Origin: Flavobacterium noncentrifugens
GTDB lineage: Bacteria > Bacteroidota > Bacteroidia > Flavobacteriales > Flavobacteriaceae
NCBI RefSeq assembly: GCF_900100375.1
Contig: NZ_FNEZ01000001.1
Span: 372,001 to 436,000, forward strand
DNA length: 64,000 nucleotides
Direction: 5' to 3'
This document shows, in pieces, positions 1 to 8,442 of the stretch; position 1 is the first letter of the stretch; the number at the start of each line of letters is the position of its first letter. The notes under the pieces were generated by a model. It was not told where the DNA came from and did no database searches. It saw nothing but the letters and a program-made list of their open reading frames with translations. The position numbers and the translations under genes were made by a program.

Positions 1-244
1 CACAATCTACAAACAGTGACATCGACGGTGTAAATGTAAAATTGTGCTTCGCAATGCTGTCGATACACATGAAAGGTTTTCCGTTAAGCGTAAATTTTGC
101 CTGCATAATCGTTCCGGCTTTTCCAGGCCCATTTTCATCATAATAAACCACATTGTCAATTTGGGAAGATTTGAAAATACCAGTATAAAACTGCATTGCT
201 TTTTCAGCAGTTCCTTCAAACATTAAAAAAGTTGTAATTGTCAT
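1..244 (-). CDS. PhnB-like VOC-superfamily protein (3' end missing)
   Basis: The minus-strand reading frame begins at the ATG at 244-242 and runs off the left edge without a stop, so only about the first 81 residues are present. It begins MTITTFLMFEGTAEKAMQFY and continues with a segment containing DNVVYYDENGPGKAGTIMQA. This resembles the first beta-alpha-beta module of the glyoxalase/bleomycin-resistance-like proteins of the PhnB / 3-demethylubiquinone-9 3-methyltransferase domain group, in which 'F.GtAeeAm.fY' is typical. Members are usually small cytoplasmic homodimers, and most have no proven substrate. A TAAATTTG promoter element lies 18 bases upstream. The family call rests on this N-terminal pattern only; no catalytic role is claimed. 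Confidence 0.7.
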   Translation of the reverse strand, partial: MTITTFLMFEGTAEKAMQFYTGIFKSSQIDNVVYYDENGPGKAGTIMQAKFTLNGKPFMCIDSIAKHNFTFTPSMSLFVDC

Positions 245-261
245 TTTTGAAAAGTATAATC

Positions 262-269
262 CAAATTTA
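262..269 (-). promoter_or_regulatory. Bacteroidota -7 element for the VOC gene
   Basis: On the minus strand these bases read TAAATTTG, an exact match to the Bacteroidota -7 consensus TAnnTTTG, 18 bases before the ATG at 244. No convincing -33 TTG was found. Confidence 0.5.
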
Positions 270-309
270 ATGATTTTCATCTTATAATAAATGGTATCGC
301 ATATTTTCA

Positions 310-317
310 TAAATTTG
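310..317 (+). promoter_or_regulatory. Bacteroidota -7 element for the DUF1579 lipoprotein gene
   Basis: TAAATTTG matches TAnnTTTG, 30 bases before the ATG at 348. It is divergent from the VOC-gene promoter at 262-269, so this small intergenic region serves both genes. Confidence 0.5.
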
Positions 318-347
318 GCTAACAAACTAAAAATCAACAATTAAATT

Positions 348-1007
348 ATGAAAAAAATAATGATTTCAATGGCTGCGCTGTTGCTGATGACAGTCGCCTG
401 CAAAAAAAATGAAGAAAAAGCCGCTTATGCCAATGCCGGTTCAACCGACACCACAACAGTAAAATCTGAAGCTGCAGAAGCTGTTGTTCCGATGGATTCT
501 GCTGCGATGGAAAAAGCCTGGATCGCTTATGCAACTCCCGGAGAAGCACACAAAATGCTTGCTATGGATAACGGAAACTGGGATGAAGATCTTACCATGT
601 GGATGAAACCCAACGACCCAAAACCGATGAAAACCAAAATGACCGCATCCAGCAAAATGGTGCTTGGCGGACGTTATCAGGAAATGGTTCACAAAGGAAC
701 CATGATGGGCCAGTCTTTCGAAGGGCACGGAACAGTGGCTTACAACAACGCTTCAAAGAAAATAGAATCGACCTGGATCGACAACATGGGAACCGGAATG
801 ATGTATATGTCTGGCGCTTACGACGGAACGGCAAAAACGATGGAATTAAAAGGTGAAATGGTCGATCCGATGACCGGAAAAAACAAGCCTTGCCGTGAAA
901 CTTTTACCGTCATTGACGACAACACCAGAAAAATAGAAATGTTTGACGTAACCCCTGACGGAAAAGAATACAAATCGATGGAAATCGTGATGACGCGAAA
1001 AAAATAA
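348..1007 (+). CDS. DUF1579-domain lipoprotein
   Basis: 219 residues. The N-terminus (MKKIMISMAALLLMTVACKK) is a lipoprotein signal peptide with the lipobox TVAC, so the mature protein should be lipid-anchored. A low-complexity Ala/Glu/Thr linker follows to about residue 60. The rest fits DUF1579: a start of the type 'pgeaHk.la...G.W', then SSKMVLGGRYQEM, FEGHGTVAYNNASKK, STWIDNMGTGMMYMSGAYD and a final beta strand with KEYKSMEIVMTRKK. This family has a small beta-barrel-like fold and no established biochemical role. The gene is monocistronic, with its own promoter and a bidirectional terminator just downstream. The family assignment comes from motif order, not a search. Confidence 0.75.
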   Translation: MKKIMISMAALLLMTVACKKNEEKAAYANAGSTDTTTVKSEAAEAVVPMDSAAMEKAWIAYATPGEAHKMLAMDNGNWDEDLTMWMKPNDPKPMKTKMTASSKMVLGGRYQEMVHKGTMMGQSFEGHGTVAYNNASKKIESTWIDNMGTGMMYMSGAYDGTAKTMELKGEMVDPMTGKNKPCRETFTVIDDNTRKIEMFDVTPDGKEYKSMEIVMTRKK

Positions 1008-1019
1008 TTTTTTTCAAGA

Positions 1020-1051
1020 AAATCCGCAGCTTCAACTGCGGATTTTTTTTA
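1020..1051. terminator. Bidirectional terminator
   Basis: A perfect 10-bp stem (AAATCCGCAG / CTGCGGATTT) with a six-base loop CTTCAA. It has a T-run on the + side and the complementary A-run on the other, between two convergent genes. Confidence 0.85.
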
Positions 1052-3682
1052 TAATACAAACCTGTAAGTGGCTTTGATCAGGAAAATATTTTCAGGTTTC
1101 TGATCTAAAATCTGCGAATCGAGTCCTCGGAATAAATTGGCCTGCGGATTTGCCGAGCCATCGATGCCCTGCGACCAGACTAAAAATATTTCCGAACCCG
1201 GAATATATTCCCATCTTAAAACCAGGTTTGATCGGTATTGCACGAAAGAAAAATCAGGGTTTTGGATGTTGTAATCTGCCGATCCATACGCATTTTCATC
1301 AACATTATAAACATCAGCCGCCGCATTGAAAGCAATCTGGTTGGGATTGAAAACATTGATTCTGTCTTTATAGGACTTAGCTGTAGGGTTTACAATTTTA
1401 TTGAATGCATTGTAGCGTCCACGTGAAATAAACGGTTGTCCGTAATATTGAATCGTAAGGTTCGGATTGATGTTATAATCCAGCCGAACCGACATGCTCA
1501 ACGTGCGCTGGTCGAGATTTGCCGTAATGTACCTCGGATCATTTCCGAATCTGGTTTGCGTAACATATTGCGTTTTGCTTCCGTTTCTGACGTAGTTAGG
1601 GCTTAATGAAAATGTAAATGCATTGATGGGCTGATACGTAATTCCGGCATCAACCTCAGTGTAAAATCCTGATTTTTCCCTTTCCTGCGACACATACATT
1701 CCGGCATAATACCTGAATTTCTTGCGCGAATCGGAATTGAAATTCGCATACCCGAAAACATCTTCAGAAAACCGGTATCTTGGCCCGCCCTGCAGCATCG
1801 AATTGGTGAAACGCCTGGATTTATACTGCAATTGAAAGTTCGTGTTCCAGTTATTCTTGTAATTCCAATTGCTCGTCATCGTGTACTGCATCCGATTGAA
1901 ATTGCCATCAAAATCATGAAAAGACAACTGCTCCAATCTTGTAAAAATTTTCCGGAATACTTTGAAAGGTTTTAGTGTTTGATAAGTCACCACGCCGTAT
2001 TGCCGGATTTCATCCGCCTGTCTCAAAAACCCTACATCGTTAAGTTCCAGTTCCGGAGAGCGCCAAAGCAGCAAACCGTAATAACGCCAGTTTCCGACGC
2101 TGCCTTTTCCTGCTTCGATTTTCCCGCCGGTTCCAGTAAGAGAAGTCTCGTTTTCATCGACAAAAACATGTTTGGCATCGACGCGTTGGAACAAATGCGT
2201 GAGTTTGCGCTGTGTATTTGTAATGGCTTCCTTGCTTCCACCAACGTGGCTTGCGACGACGCTTCCTGTCATGTAATATTTCCTGTCATTCCAGTTGTGC
2301 TTGAAATCGATGCCAGCAGAATAGGCTTCTTTGTGCAGGAAATCGAGTTCGTTGCCATGCAGATTCCGGTTTGTTGCCGTAAAAATCCCACCAATATAAC
2401 TGTTGCGGTTGTTGAAATCCTTCTGCACACGCGACACGAGATAATTCGTTGTTGGCTCGACCATTTCCTTGCGGCGGCTTCCGTTGTTGTCGATTTCGGC
2501 GAAAGCCTCGTTGGTCACACTTTCGAGAATCCCAAGCGACCAGCCGTTTTTGGTTTTTCCGCTGAATTTTGCCGCGCCGAGAATCGTTGTATTGTCCGGG
2601 ACATCAGCAAATTCGACATTTTCCGTTGCCGGATATGCCTGTGGGCTGCGTCCGATGCGTCGCGAATAGAATAAATTATCCTGTCCATCGGCAAATCGGT
2701 AATCAAAAATATTTTTATTTTCGACAAAAAACGGGCGTTTTTCTTCGAAGAAAATCTGAAAACCATCGAGTGCAATGGCTGCCGGATCGGCTTCTACCTG
2801 CCCGAAATCAGGATTAATGGTTAAGTCTAAAGTCAAGTCGTTTGTAATGCCGACTTTAGCGTCGAGTCCGCCGTTGATTTTAAAATCCTGTCCGTCGCGG
2901 AATGGATTTCCAGGTTCTTTTGGATACGTTTTCAGCTGCGTCACTACGAAAGGCTGGATTTCGAGTTGCTTTTGGGGTTCGAGATCGATGAGTCCGCGGA
3001 GTTCACCAAATTCACTAACCCAGCCCGGCGCATCTTGTGGCACGCGCTGCCAAACCGAACGTTCTTCGGCACGAAAATACCTGCGCGTAGATTGCAGTCC
3101 CCAAATCTGCTCTTTACTGTTGCCGAATTTGAGTTGGCTGAACGGAATTTTGACTTCGGCAGTCCAGCCTTGCTCGTCAATATTGGTTTTCATGTACCAG
3201 ATCGGATTCCAGCTGCTGTCCCAATTGTTTCCATTATCGGAAATAAATTCGTCGCCTTTGACACCTGAAGCCGAAACCGTAAATGAAAATCCGGTGCGCT
3301 TGTCGTTGTAGCTGTCAATATTGAATTCTACCCAATCGCCTTCAAAACCATCGCGGCGCGACAATCTTTTTACGATGCCTTTCGGGTCTTTATCGTAGCA
3401 TCTGAAAGCAAAATAGAGAAATTTTTTATCGTAAATGATCTTGAATTTGGTTTGCTCTGAAGGCGGCGTATTTTCATCGGGCTGGTTTTCGATGTAATCG
3501 CCGGTCCAATCTACAATGTCCCAGCTTTTTTCGTTGATCAATCCGTCAATAACCGGAGATTCTATATCGCCGAGTGCTTTGGTTGTATATACTTTTTTTT
3601 CTATAACGGCTTTATCCTGAGCAATGCCGCATTGGCTTCCAAGCAATAACAAAAAAATACAGCCGGCCGTGAAGAATTTCAT
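1049..3682 (-). CDS. CBM9-like / DUF5916 outer-membrane protein
   Basis: 877 residues starting at the ATG at 3682, with a Sec signal peptide ending near GIAQD. Residues of about 30-230 form a carbohydrate-binding family 9-like sandwich: 'SPVIDGLINEKSWD', then 'FKIIYDKKFLYFAFRCYDKDP' and 'DWVEFNIDSYNDKRTGFSFT'. From about residue 240 to the end comes the DUF5916 region, which starts with FVVTQLKTYP and 'DFGQVEADPAAIAL', includes 'FFEEKRPFFVENKNIFDY', and ends in alternating strands finishing KATYRFVL, as in an outer-membrane beta-barrel. Proteins of this type are common in Bacteroidota and may bind or pass glycans, but the substrate is unknown. No SusC/SusD pair or glycosidase is adjacent. Confidence 0.85.
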   Translation of the reverse strand: MKFFTAGCIFLLLLGSQCGIAQDKAVIEKKVYTTKALGDIESPVIDGLINEKSWDIVDWTGDYIENQPDENTPPSEQTKFKIIYDKKFLYFAFRCYDKDPKGIVKRLSRRDGFEGDWVEFNIDSYNDKRTGFSFTVSASGVKGDEFISDNGNNWDSSWNPIWYMKTNIDEQGWTAEVKIPFSQLKFGNSKEQIWGLQSTRRYFRAEERSVWQRVPQDAPGWVSEFGELRGLIDLEPQKQLEIQPFVVTQLKTYPKEPGNPFRDGQDFKINGGLDAKVGITNDLTLDLTINPDFGQVEADPAAIALDGFQIFFEEKRPFFVENKNIFDYRFADGQDNLFYSRRIGRSPQAYPATENVEFADVPDNTTILGAAKFSGKTKNGWSLGILESVTNEAFAEIDNNGSRRKEMVEPTTNYLVSRVQKDFNNRNSYIGGIFTATNRNLHGNELDFLHKEAYSAGIDFKHNWNDRKYYMTGSVVASHVGGSKEAITNTQRKLTHLFQRVDAKHVFVDENETSLTGTGGKIEAGKGSVGNWRYYGLLLWRSPELELNDVGFLRQADEIRQYGVVTYQTLKPFKVFRKIFTRLEQLSFHDFDGNFNRMQYTMTSNWNYKNNWNTNFQLQYKSRRFTNSMLQGGPRYRFSEDVFGYANFNSDSRKKFRYYAGMYVSQEREKSGFYTEVDAGITYQPINAFTFSLSPNYVRNGSKTQYVTQTRFGNDPRYITANLDQRTLSMSVRLDYNINPNLTIQYYGQPFISRGRYNAFNKIVNPTAKSYKDRINVFNPNQIAFNAAADVYNVDENAYGSADYNIQNPDFSFVQYRSNLVLRWEYIPGSEIFLVWSQGIDGSANPQANLFRGLDSQILDQKPENIFLIKATYRFVL

Positions 3683-3935
3683 AAATAAGAGTTTGGATCA
3701 ATAGACATCATTTATGGGTTTGTGTTACAGTTTTAATCCCTTTTATGTGGATTTAATTCTCTTTTTTTAACAGCTTTAAATCAGCAAATCACATTGTATT
3801 TGCCACAAAATCAATATTTTATATTAAAAAAATAAATTAGAGCTAAATTTCTTTTAACATTGCCGCAACCATTCCTTTTAAAAGCCATCCAAAAGACACA
3901 ACCTTCTAAAACGGCCATTAAAAAACAAATGCAAA

Positions 3936-4838
3936 TTGGAAACTTTAAAAACAATACTTTACTTTTCTGTCTTCAATTATCCGTTGAAAATAGAGGAGAT
4001 CTGCCATTTTTCAGCGGAGAATGACCGGGAAAAAGTAATGAAAGAACTCGAGTTGCTTTTGGAACAGAAAGTCATCATCCAATCGGATGAATTTTACCTG
4101 ATCAAAGCCAATCTCGATCAGATCGAAAAAAGAAAAAAAGGAAATAAAATGGCTGTCAGCGCTTTGGTCAAAGCACAGGAAAGGGCACGGTTTATTTCCA
4201 AATTCCCATTTGTAGAAGCCGTTGGTGTCTCAGGTTCGTTATCCAAAGGCTATTATGACGACAACAGCGATATTGATTTTTTTGTCATTACGAAGCCAGA
4301 AAAAGTCTGGATCTGCAGGACTTTTTTAATGCTTTACAAGAAAATTTTCCTGATGAATTCGCGAAAATATTTCTGCATCAATTATTTTATGTCATCGTGC
4401 CAACTCGAACTGGAAGAGAAAAACCGGTTTACGGCGACTGAAATTAAAACGCTGATCCCATTTCAGGGCAAGCAGGTTTTTGAAGAATTTTACCACAAAA
4501 ACGAATGGGTTCACAATATTTTAGGCGAATTCAAACCCGATTTTAATCAGATACAAAACATCAGCAAACCAAAGCCTGTCAAAGCGCTCGAATATTTATT
4601 GGGTTCGCCGCCGGGAAACCTGATTGACGCTTCTTTCAGAAAAATCACCGTATCTTTCTGGAAAATGAAATTCAGCCAAATGCGGACAGAAGATTTTAAA
4701 GTGGCGCTAAAATCGACCAAAAACATTTCAAAGCATCATCCGTTGAATTTCCAGAAAAAAGTCATCGGATCGCTGAATGAAAAATACGACGAGATCAGGC
4801 GAAACCACAACATCGAATTAACTCCGGAATATGTCTAA
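3936..4838 (+). CDS. Nucleotidyltransferase-fold protein, first gene of the radical SAM locus
   Basis: 300 residues with a TTG start at 3936. The nearby ATG at 3929 is in another frame and stops quickly. Residues of about 1-60 look like a winged-helix-like start (LYFSVFNYPLKIEEICHF). Residues 96-118 hold the minimal nucleotidyltransferase motif: GS at 100-101 (SGSLSKGYYDDNSDIDFF) and the two metal-binding aspartates at 112 and 114. The remainder is helical and basic, with no second recognised domain. The reaction is probably nucleotidyl transfer to a small molecule or polymer, but the substrate cannot be deduced. The gene overlaps the downstream B12-radical SAM gene by 8 bases, so the two are probably translationally coupled. 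Confidence 0.75.
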   Translation: METLKTILYFSVFNYPLKIEEICHFSAENDREKVMKELELLLEQKVIIQSDEFYLIKANLDQIEKRKKGNKMAVSALVKAQERARFISKFPFVEAVGVSGSLSKGYYDDNSDIDFFVITKPEKVWICRTFLMLYKKIFLMNSRKYFCINYFMSSCQLELEEKNRFTATEIKTLIPFQGKQVFEEFYHKNEWVHNILGEFKPDFNQIQNISKPKPVKALEYLLGSPPGNLIDASFRKITVSFWKMKFSQMRTEDFKVALKSTKNISKHHPLNFQKKVIGSLNEKYDEIRRNHNIELTPEYV

Positions 4839-6288
4839 AATCCTTTTTTCACATTCTTATTATTACAAACTCGACCCGAAGCAATGGAAAAACAAAACGC
4901 CATTTCCGCCTTTGGGTACTTTATATGCGGCTTCATTACTACGCAAAAACGGACATGAAGCACGCCTTTTCGATACGAATTTAACCGACAGTCCGGCTGC
5001 TATTTCAGACATGATCGAACTGCACCAGCCCGAATTTCTCGTCATTTACGACGACGGATTTAATTACCTAACCAAAATGTGCCTGACGAACATGCGCGAA
5101 GCGTGTTTTGAAATGATTGCGATCGGAAAAAAAGCCGGTTGCAAGATCATCATCTGCAGTTCAGATTCTACAGATCATGCAGCAGAATATCTGGAAAAAG
5201 GTGCCGATTTCATCATTCTAGGCGAAGGTGAAATGACGTTGCTGGAATTGGTTGAAACCCTTCAGGAAGATGAAAATACGGCAGCAATTTCGGGAATTGC
5301 ATACCTGAAAAATGATCGGCTTCAATCAAACCCGAAACGTCCCGTACTCCAAAATCTTGACGAATTGCCGATGCCTGCCTGGGATTTGGTCAACATCAAT
5401 AAATATAAAAACATCTGGCTTGAAAGCGGCCAGCCATTCACTTTAAATATCGCTACAACGCGCGGCTGCCCTTACAAATGCAACTGGTGCGCGAAACCTA
5501 TTTACGGCAACCGCTACAATTCGCATTCGCCGGAATATATCGCAAAACACATTGCTTTTTTAAAATCTTCGTATGGCGCAGAACGCTTTTGGATGTGCGA
5601 TGATATTTTTGGGCTGAAGCCAAATTGGGTTGGGGAATTCAACGACCAACTCAAAAAACGCGACCTCAACATTAAATATTACATACAAAGCCGCGCAGAT
5701 TTGCTTCTTAAAGAAGACATGATCAATTTGCTCGCAGATTCCGGACTGGAAGAAGTGTGGATTGGTGCCGAAAGCGCTTCGCAGAAAATCCTCGATGCAA
5801 TGGACAAAGGCACCAAAGTAGAGCAAATTTATGAAGCGACGCGGTTGCTGAAAAGCCAAAACATTCGCGTGGCATTCTTTCTTCAATTCGGGTATTTGAA
5901 TGAAAATCAGGACGATATTTTAAAAACGATCGGAATGGTGAAGGAACTGATGCCCGACAATATCGGGATTTCTATTTCGTATCCTTTGCCGGGAACGAAA
6001 TTTTATGAAACCGTAAAATCTGAGCTGAAATTAAAAGCAAACTGGAAAGATTCCGACGATCTCGACATGATGTTCAACGGCACTTTTAAAACCAAATATT
6101 ACAGGAAACTGCAGCGTTTCGTGCATAAAGAATACCGCAAAAGCCAGGGTTTTTTGTACTTGAAGCAAATACTCAAAAATCCGTTTGAATTGTCATTTGG
6201 AAAAATCATATCTGTAGTAAAACTCGGTTATTACATTCCGAGCGCTTTCGTTGATACCTTTCATTTAAAAAGATTGCAAAATGGCTAA
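4831..6288 (+). CDS. B12-binding-domain radical SAM protein (first of three)
   Basis: 485 residues. Residues of about 1-150 are a cobalamin-binding Rossmann-like domain of the kind seen in class B radical SAM proteins (PPLGTLYAASLLRKNGHEA near the start, FIILGEGEMTLLELVE near 130-150). It lacks a clear DxHxxG base-off motif. The radical SAM core follows, with its cluster-binding cysteines at C213, C217 and C220 in RGCPYKCNWC. Later core motifs include WIGAESASQKILDAM and FFLQFGYLNENQDDI. Enzymes of this architecture often methylate unactivated carbons or rearrange rings; the substrate here is unknown. It overlaps its neighbours by 8 bases on each side, which places it firmly in the seven-gene operon 3936-12635. 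Confidence 0.9.
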   Translation: MSKILFSHSYYYKLDPKQWKNKTPFPPLGTLYAASLLRKNGHEARLFDTNLTDSPAAISDMIELHQPEFLVIYDDGFNYLTKMCLTNMREACFEMIAIGKKAGCKIIICSSDSTDHAAEYLEKGADFIILGEGEMTLLELVETLQEDENTAAISGIAYLKNDRLQSNPKRPVLQNLDELPMPAWDLVNINKYKNIWLESGQPFTLNIATTRGCPYKCNWCAKPIYGNRYNSHSPEYIAKHIAFLKSSYGAERFWMCDDIFGLKPNWVGEFNDQLKKRDLNIKYYIQSRADLLLKEDMINLLADSGLEEVWIGAESASQKILDAMDKGTKVEQIYEATRLLKSQNIRVAFFLQFGYLNENQDDILKTIGMVKELMPDNIGISISYPLPGTKFYETVKSELKLKANWKDSDDLDMMFNGTFKTKYYRKLQRFVHKEYRKSQGFLYLKQILKNPFELSFGKIISVVKLGYYIPSAFVDTFHLKRLQNG

Positions 6289-7063
6289 TTCCTTCGATTC
6301 GGCAGCGGCAGTTTACGACGAAACCTTTACCCATTCGGTTATTGGAAAACTGCAACGCGGAATTGTACAGCGTCATTTTCAGAAGATACTCGACATCCAA
6401 AAACCGAAAACCATTCTTGAAATCAATTGTGGAACTGGCGAAGATGCGATTTGGCTGGCGAAGCAAAATTTTAAAGTCACGGCGACCGATCTTTCTGAAA
6501 AAATGATCGCGGTTGCGAAAACTAAGGAAAATCAGCACAAAATTATTTTCAAAAAAGCCGACATCAACGAATTGCCGACTGATTTTACAGATGAAAAATT
6601 CGATTTGATCTTTTCAAATTTCGGCGGGTTGAACTGCCTTTCAGAAATCAGGCTGGAATTGTTTTTTAAAAATGCAGCTGAATTGCTTTCAGAAAACGGC
6701 CATTTGATTTTGGTCATTATGCCGAAAAACACGCTTTGGGAACAATTTTATTTTCTGGCGAAAGCCAATTTTAAAAGTGCTTTCAGAAGAAAAAAACACC
6801 CTGCAATTGCAAATATCAACGGCGAAAAAGTGCTCACCTATTATTACAATCCGATGAAAGTTAAAAACCTGGCAGATGGTTTTTTTAAACTCATAAAACT
6901 TCATCCGGTTGGTTTTTTTGTGCCACCGTCTTATCTAGAGCCTTTTTTCAGGAACAAGCACAGATTGATTTCGGCTTTAAGCCAACTGGAAAACGGCATC
7001 CAAAACCGCAAATCGCTTTCGAGATTTTCCGATCATTATTTTATAGCGCTTCAGAAATTATGA
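6281..7063 (+). CDS. Class I SAM-dependent methyltransferase
   Basis: 260 residues. The SAM-binding motif I is ILEINCGTGEDAIWLA (about residues 45-60), followed by the acidic residue of motif II in VTATDLSEKMI. FDLIFSNFGGLNC is the motif IV region. This is the small UbiE/Methyltransf_11/25-type fold, acting in the cytoplasm on an unknown small-molecule or lipid substrate. It lies between two B12-radical SAM genes, overlapping the first by 8 bases and the next by 4 (ATGA). It probably modifies the same product as those enzymes; that link is inference from context. Confidence 0.85.
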   Translation: MANSFDSAAAVYDETFTHSVIGKLQRGIVQRHFQKILDIQKPKTILEINCGTGEDAIWLAKQNFKVTATDLSEKMIAVAKTKENQHKIIFKKADINELPTDFTDEKFDLIFSNFGGLNCLSEIRLELFFKNAAELLSENGHLILVIMPKNTLWEQFYFLAKANFKSAFRRKKHPAIANINGEKVLTYYYNPMKVKNLADGFFKLIKLHPVGFFVPPSYLEPFFRNKHRLISALSQLENGIQNRKSLSRFSDHYFIALQKL

Positions 7064-8442
7064 GCATTTTACTCACACACGGCTATTATTTATCTGATGA
7101 TCCGAAAGAGCAAAAGATCATGAAACCTTACCCGCCATTGGGTTTGCTGTACATTTCGGGTTATTTGTGGAGCAAAAACATTGCGAATGACGTTTTTGAC
7201 AGCACTTTTTATTCGAAAGAAGCACAATTGGCATTCATCCTTGAAAAAAAGCCTGAAGTCGTTGCCATTTATACGAACCTGATGACGAAAATTGAAGTCG
7301 TCAAACTGATTAAAATTTTAAAAACCACTGCATTCGGTTTTCCGAAAATCATTCTCGGCGGTCCGGATGTTAGTTACAATTTAGACAATTACCTCAGCAC
7401 TGGCGTCGATTTTCTGATCATTGGCGAAGGCGAAGAAACGACATTTGAACTGTATCAGGCGATCCAAAACCAAACCGCTTTTTCAGTCGTCAACGGAATT
7501 GCTTACCTCGAAAACGGAAATCTCGTAAAAACGCTTCCGCGAACGAAATTCCGGGAACTCGACGACTTGCCATTGCCGAACCGCGACGCCATTCCAAACG
7601 AAAAATACCTGCAAACATGGAAAGACAACCACGGCGAAAGCTCGATGACGATTTCGACGCAACGCGGCTGTCCTTATACCTGCAAATGGTGCAGCACTGC
7701 GGTTTATGGACAAAGTTACCGCAGGCGTCCGCCACATCTGGTTGCGCAGGAAATGAAAATGCTGAAGGACAAATACAATCCCGACGCGATCTGGTTTGTC
7801 GATGATGTGTTTACGATCAGCCACAAATGGCTTACTGCTTTTCATGAAGAAGTTGTAATGCAAAACGCACAGATCAGGTTTGAATGCATCACGCGCGCAG
7901 AGAGATTGAATGAGGAAATTTTAAAACTGCTCAAAGAAGCCGGTTGTTTCCGGATCTGGATTGGTGCAGAAAGCGGTTCGCAGAAAGTCATCGATTTAAT
8001 GGACCGCCGTGTGGATGTGAACCATGTGAAGAAAATGATCCAGGACACGAATGCGCTCGGCATTGAAACCGGAACGTTTGTAATGGTGGGTTATCCGGGC
8101 GAAGATGAAAATGACATTTCGGAAACGATTCAATATCTGAAAGAAGCCAATCCGACACATTATACGATTACGATCGCATATCCGATCAAGGGCACTTCTT
8201 TATATGATGAGATCGAAAAAGACATTTTGGTCAAGCCGGATTGGGAACAATCAACGGATCGCGAAATTGATTTCAAGCGCAATTATCCACGGAAATATTA
8301 CGATTACGCTGTTTCGAAAGTCGTGAATGAAGTCGAATTTCATCGGGAATTTTACAAATCCGACCGAAATAATTTAAAGGCTTTGAAGCTTAAAACCAAA
8401 TCGATCCTTGCAGGCACGATGATGACTTTGAATAAATCTTGA
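7060..8442 (+). CDS. B12-binding-domain radical SAM protein (second of three)
   Basis: 460 residues. The layout matches the protein at 4831-6288: an N-terminal B12-binding-like domain (PPLGLLYISGYLWSKNIA, VDFLIIGEGEETTFELYQ) and a radical SAM core with cluster cysteines C204, C208 and C211 in RGCPYTCKWC. These are followed by DAIWFVDDVFTISHKWLTAF and WIGAESGSQKVIDLMDRRVD. The two are clearly homologous but far from identical, so this is an old duplication or paralogue rather than a recent copy. It probably carries out a separate radical step in the same pathway. ATGA overlaps join it to the methyltransferase before and the glycosyltransferase after (TTG start inside the stop). Confidence 0.9.
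   Translation: MSILLTHGYYLSDDPKEQKIMKPYPPLGLLYISGYLWSKNIANDVFDSTFYSKEAQLAFILEKKPEVVAIYTNLMTKIEVVKLIKILKTTAFGFPKIILGGPDVSYNLDNYLSTGVDFLIIGEGEETTFELYQAIQNQTAFSVVNGIAYLENGNLVKTLPRTKFRELDDLPLPNRDAIPNEKYLQTWKDNHGESSMTISTQRGCPYTCKWCSTAVYGQSYRRRPPHLVAQEMKMLKDKYNPDAIWFVDDVFTISHKWLTAFHEEVVMQNAQIRFECITRAERLNEEILKLLKEAGCFRIWIGAESGSQKVIDLMDRRVDVNHVKKMIQDTNALGIETGTFVMVGYPGEDENDISETIQYLKEANPTHYTITIAYPIKGTSLYDEIEKDILVKPDWEQSTDREIDFKRNYPRKYYDYAVSKVVNEVEFHREFYKSDRNNLKALKLKTKSILAGTMMTLNKS

Noticed and set aside
1979..2674. Long open frame opposite the DUF5916 protein gene
   Set aside because: It is antisense to a clear outer-membrane protein gene and its translation has no recognisable domain.
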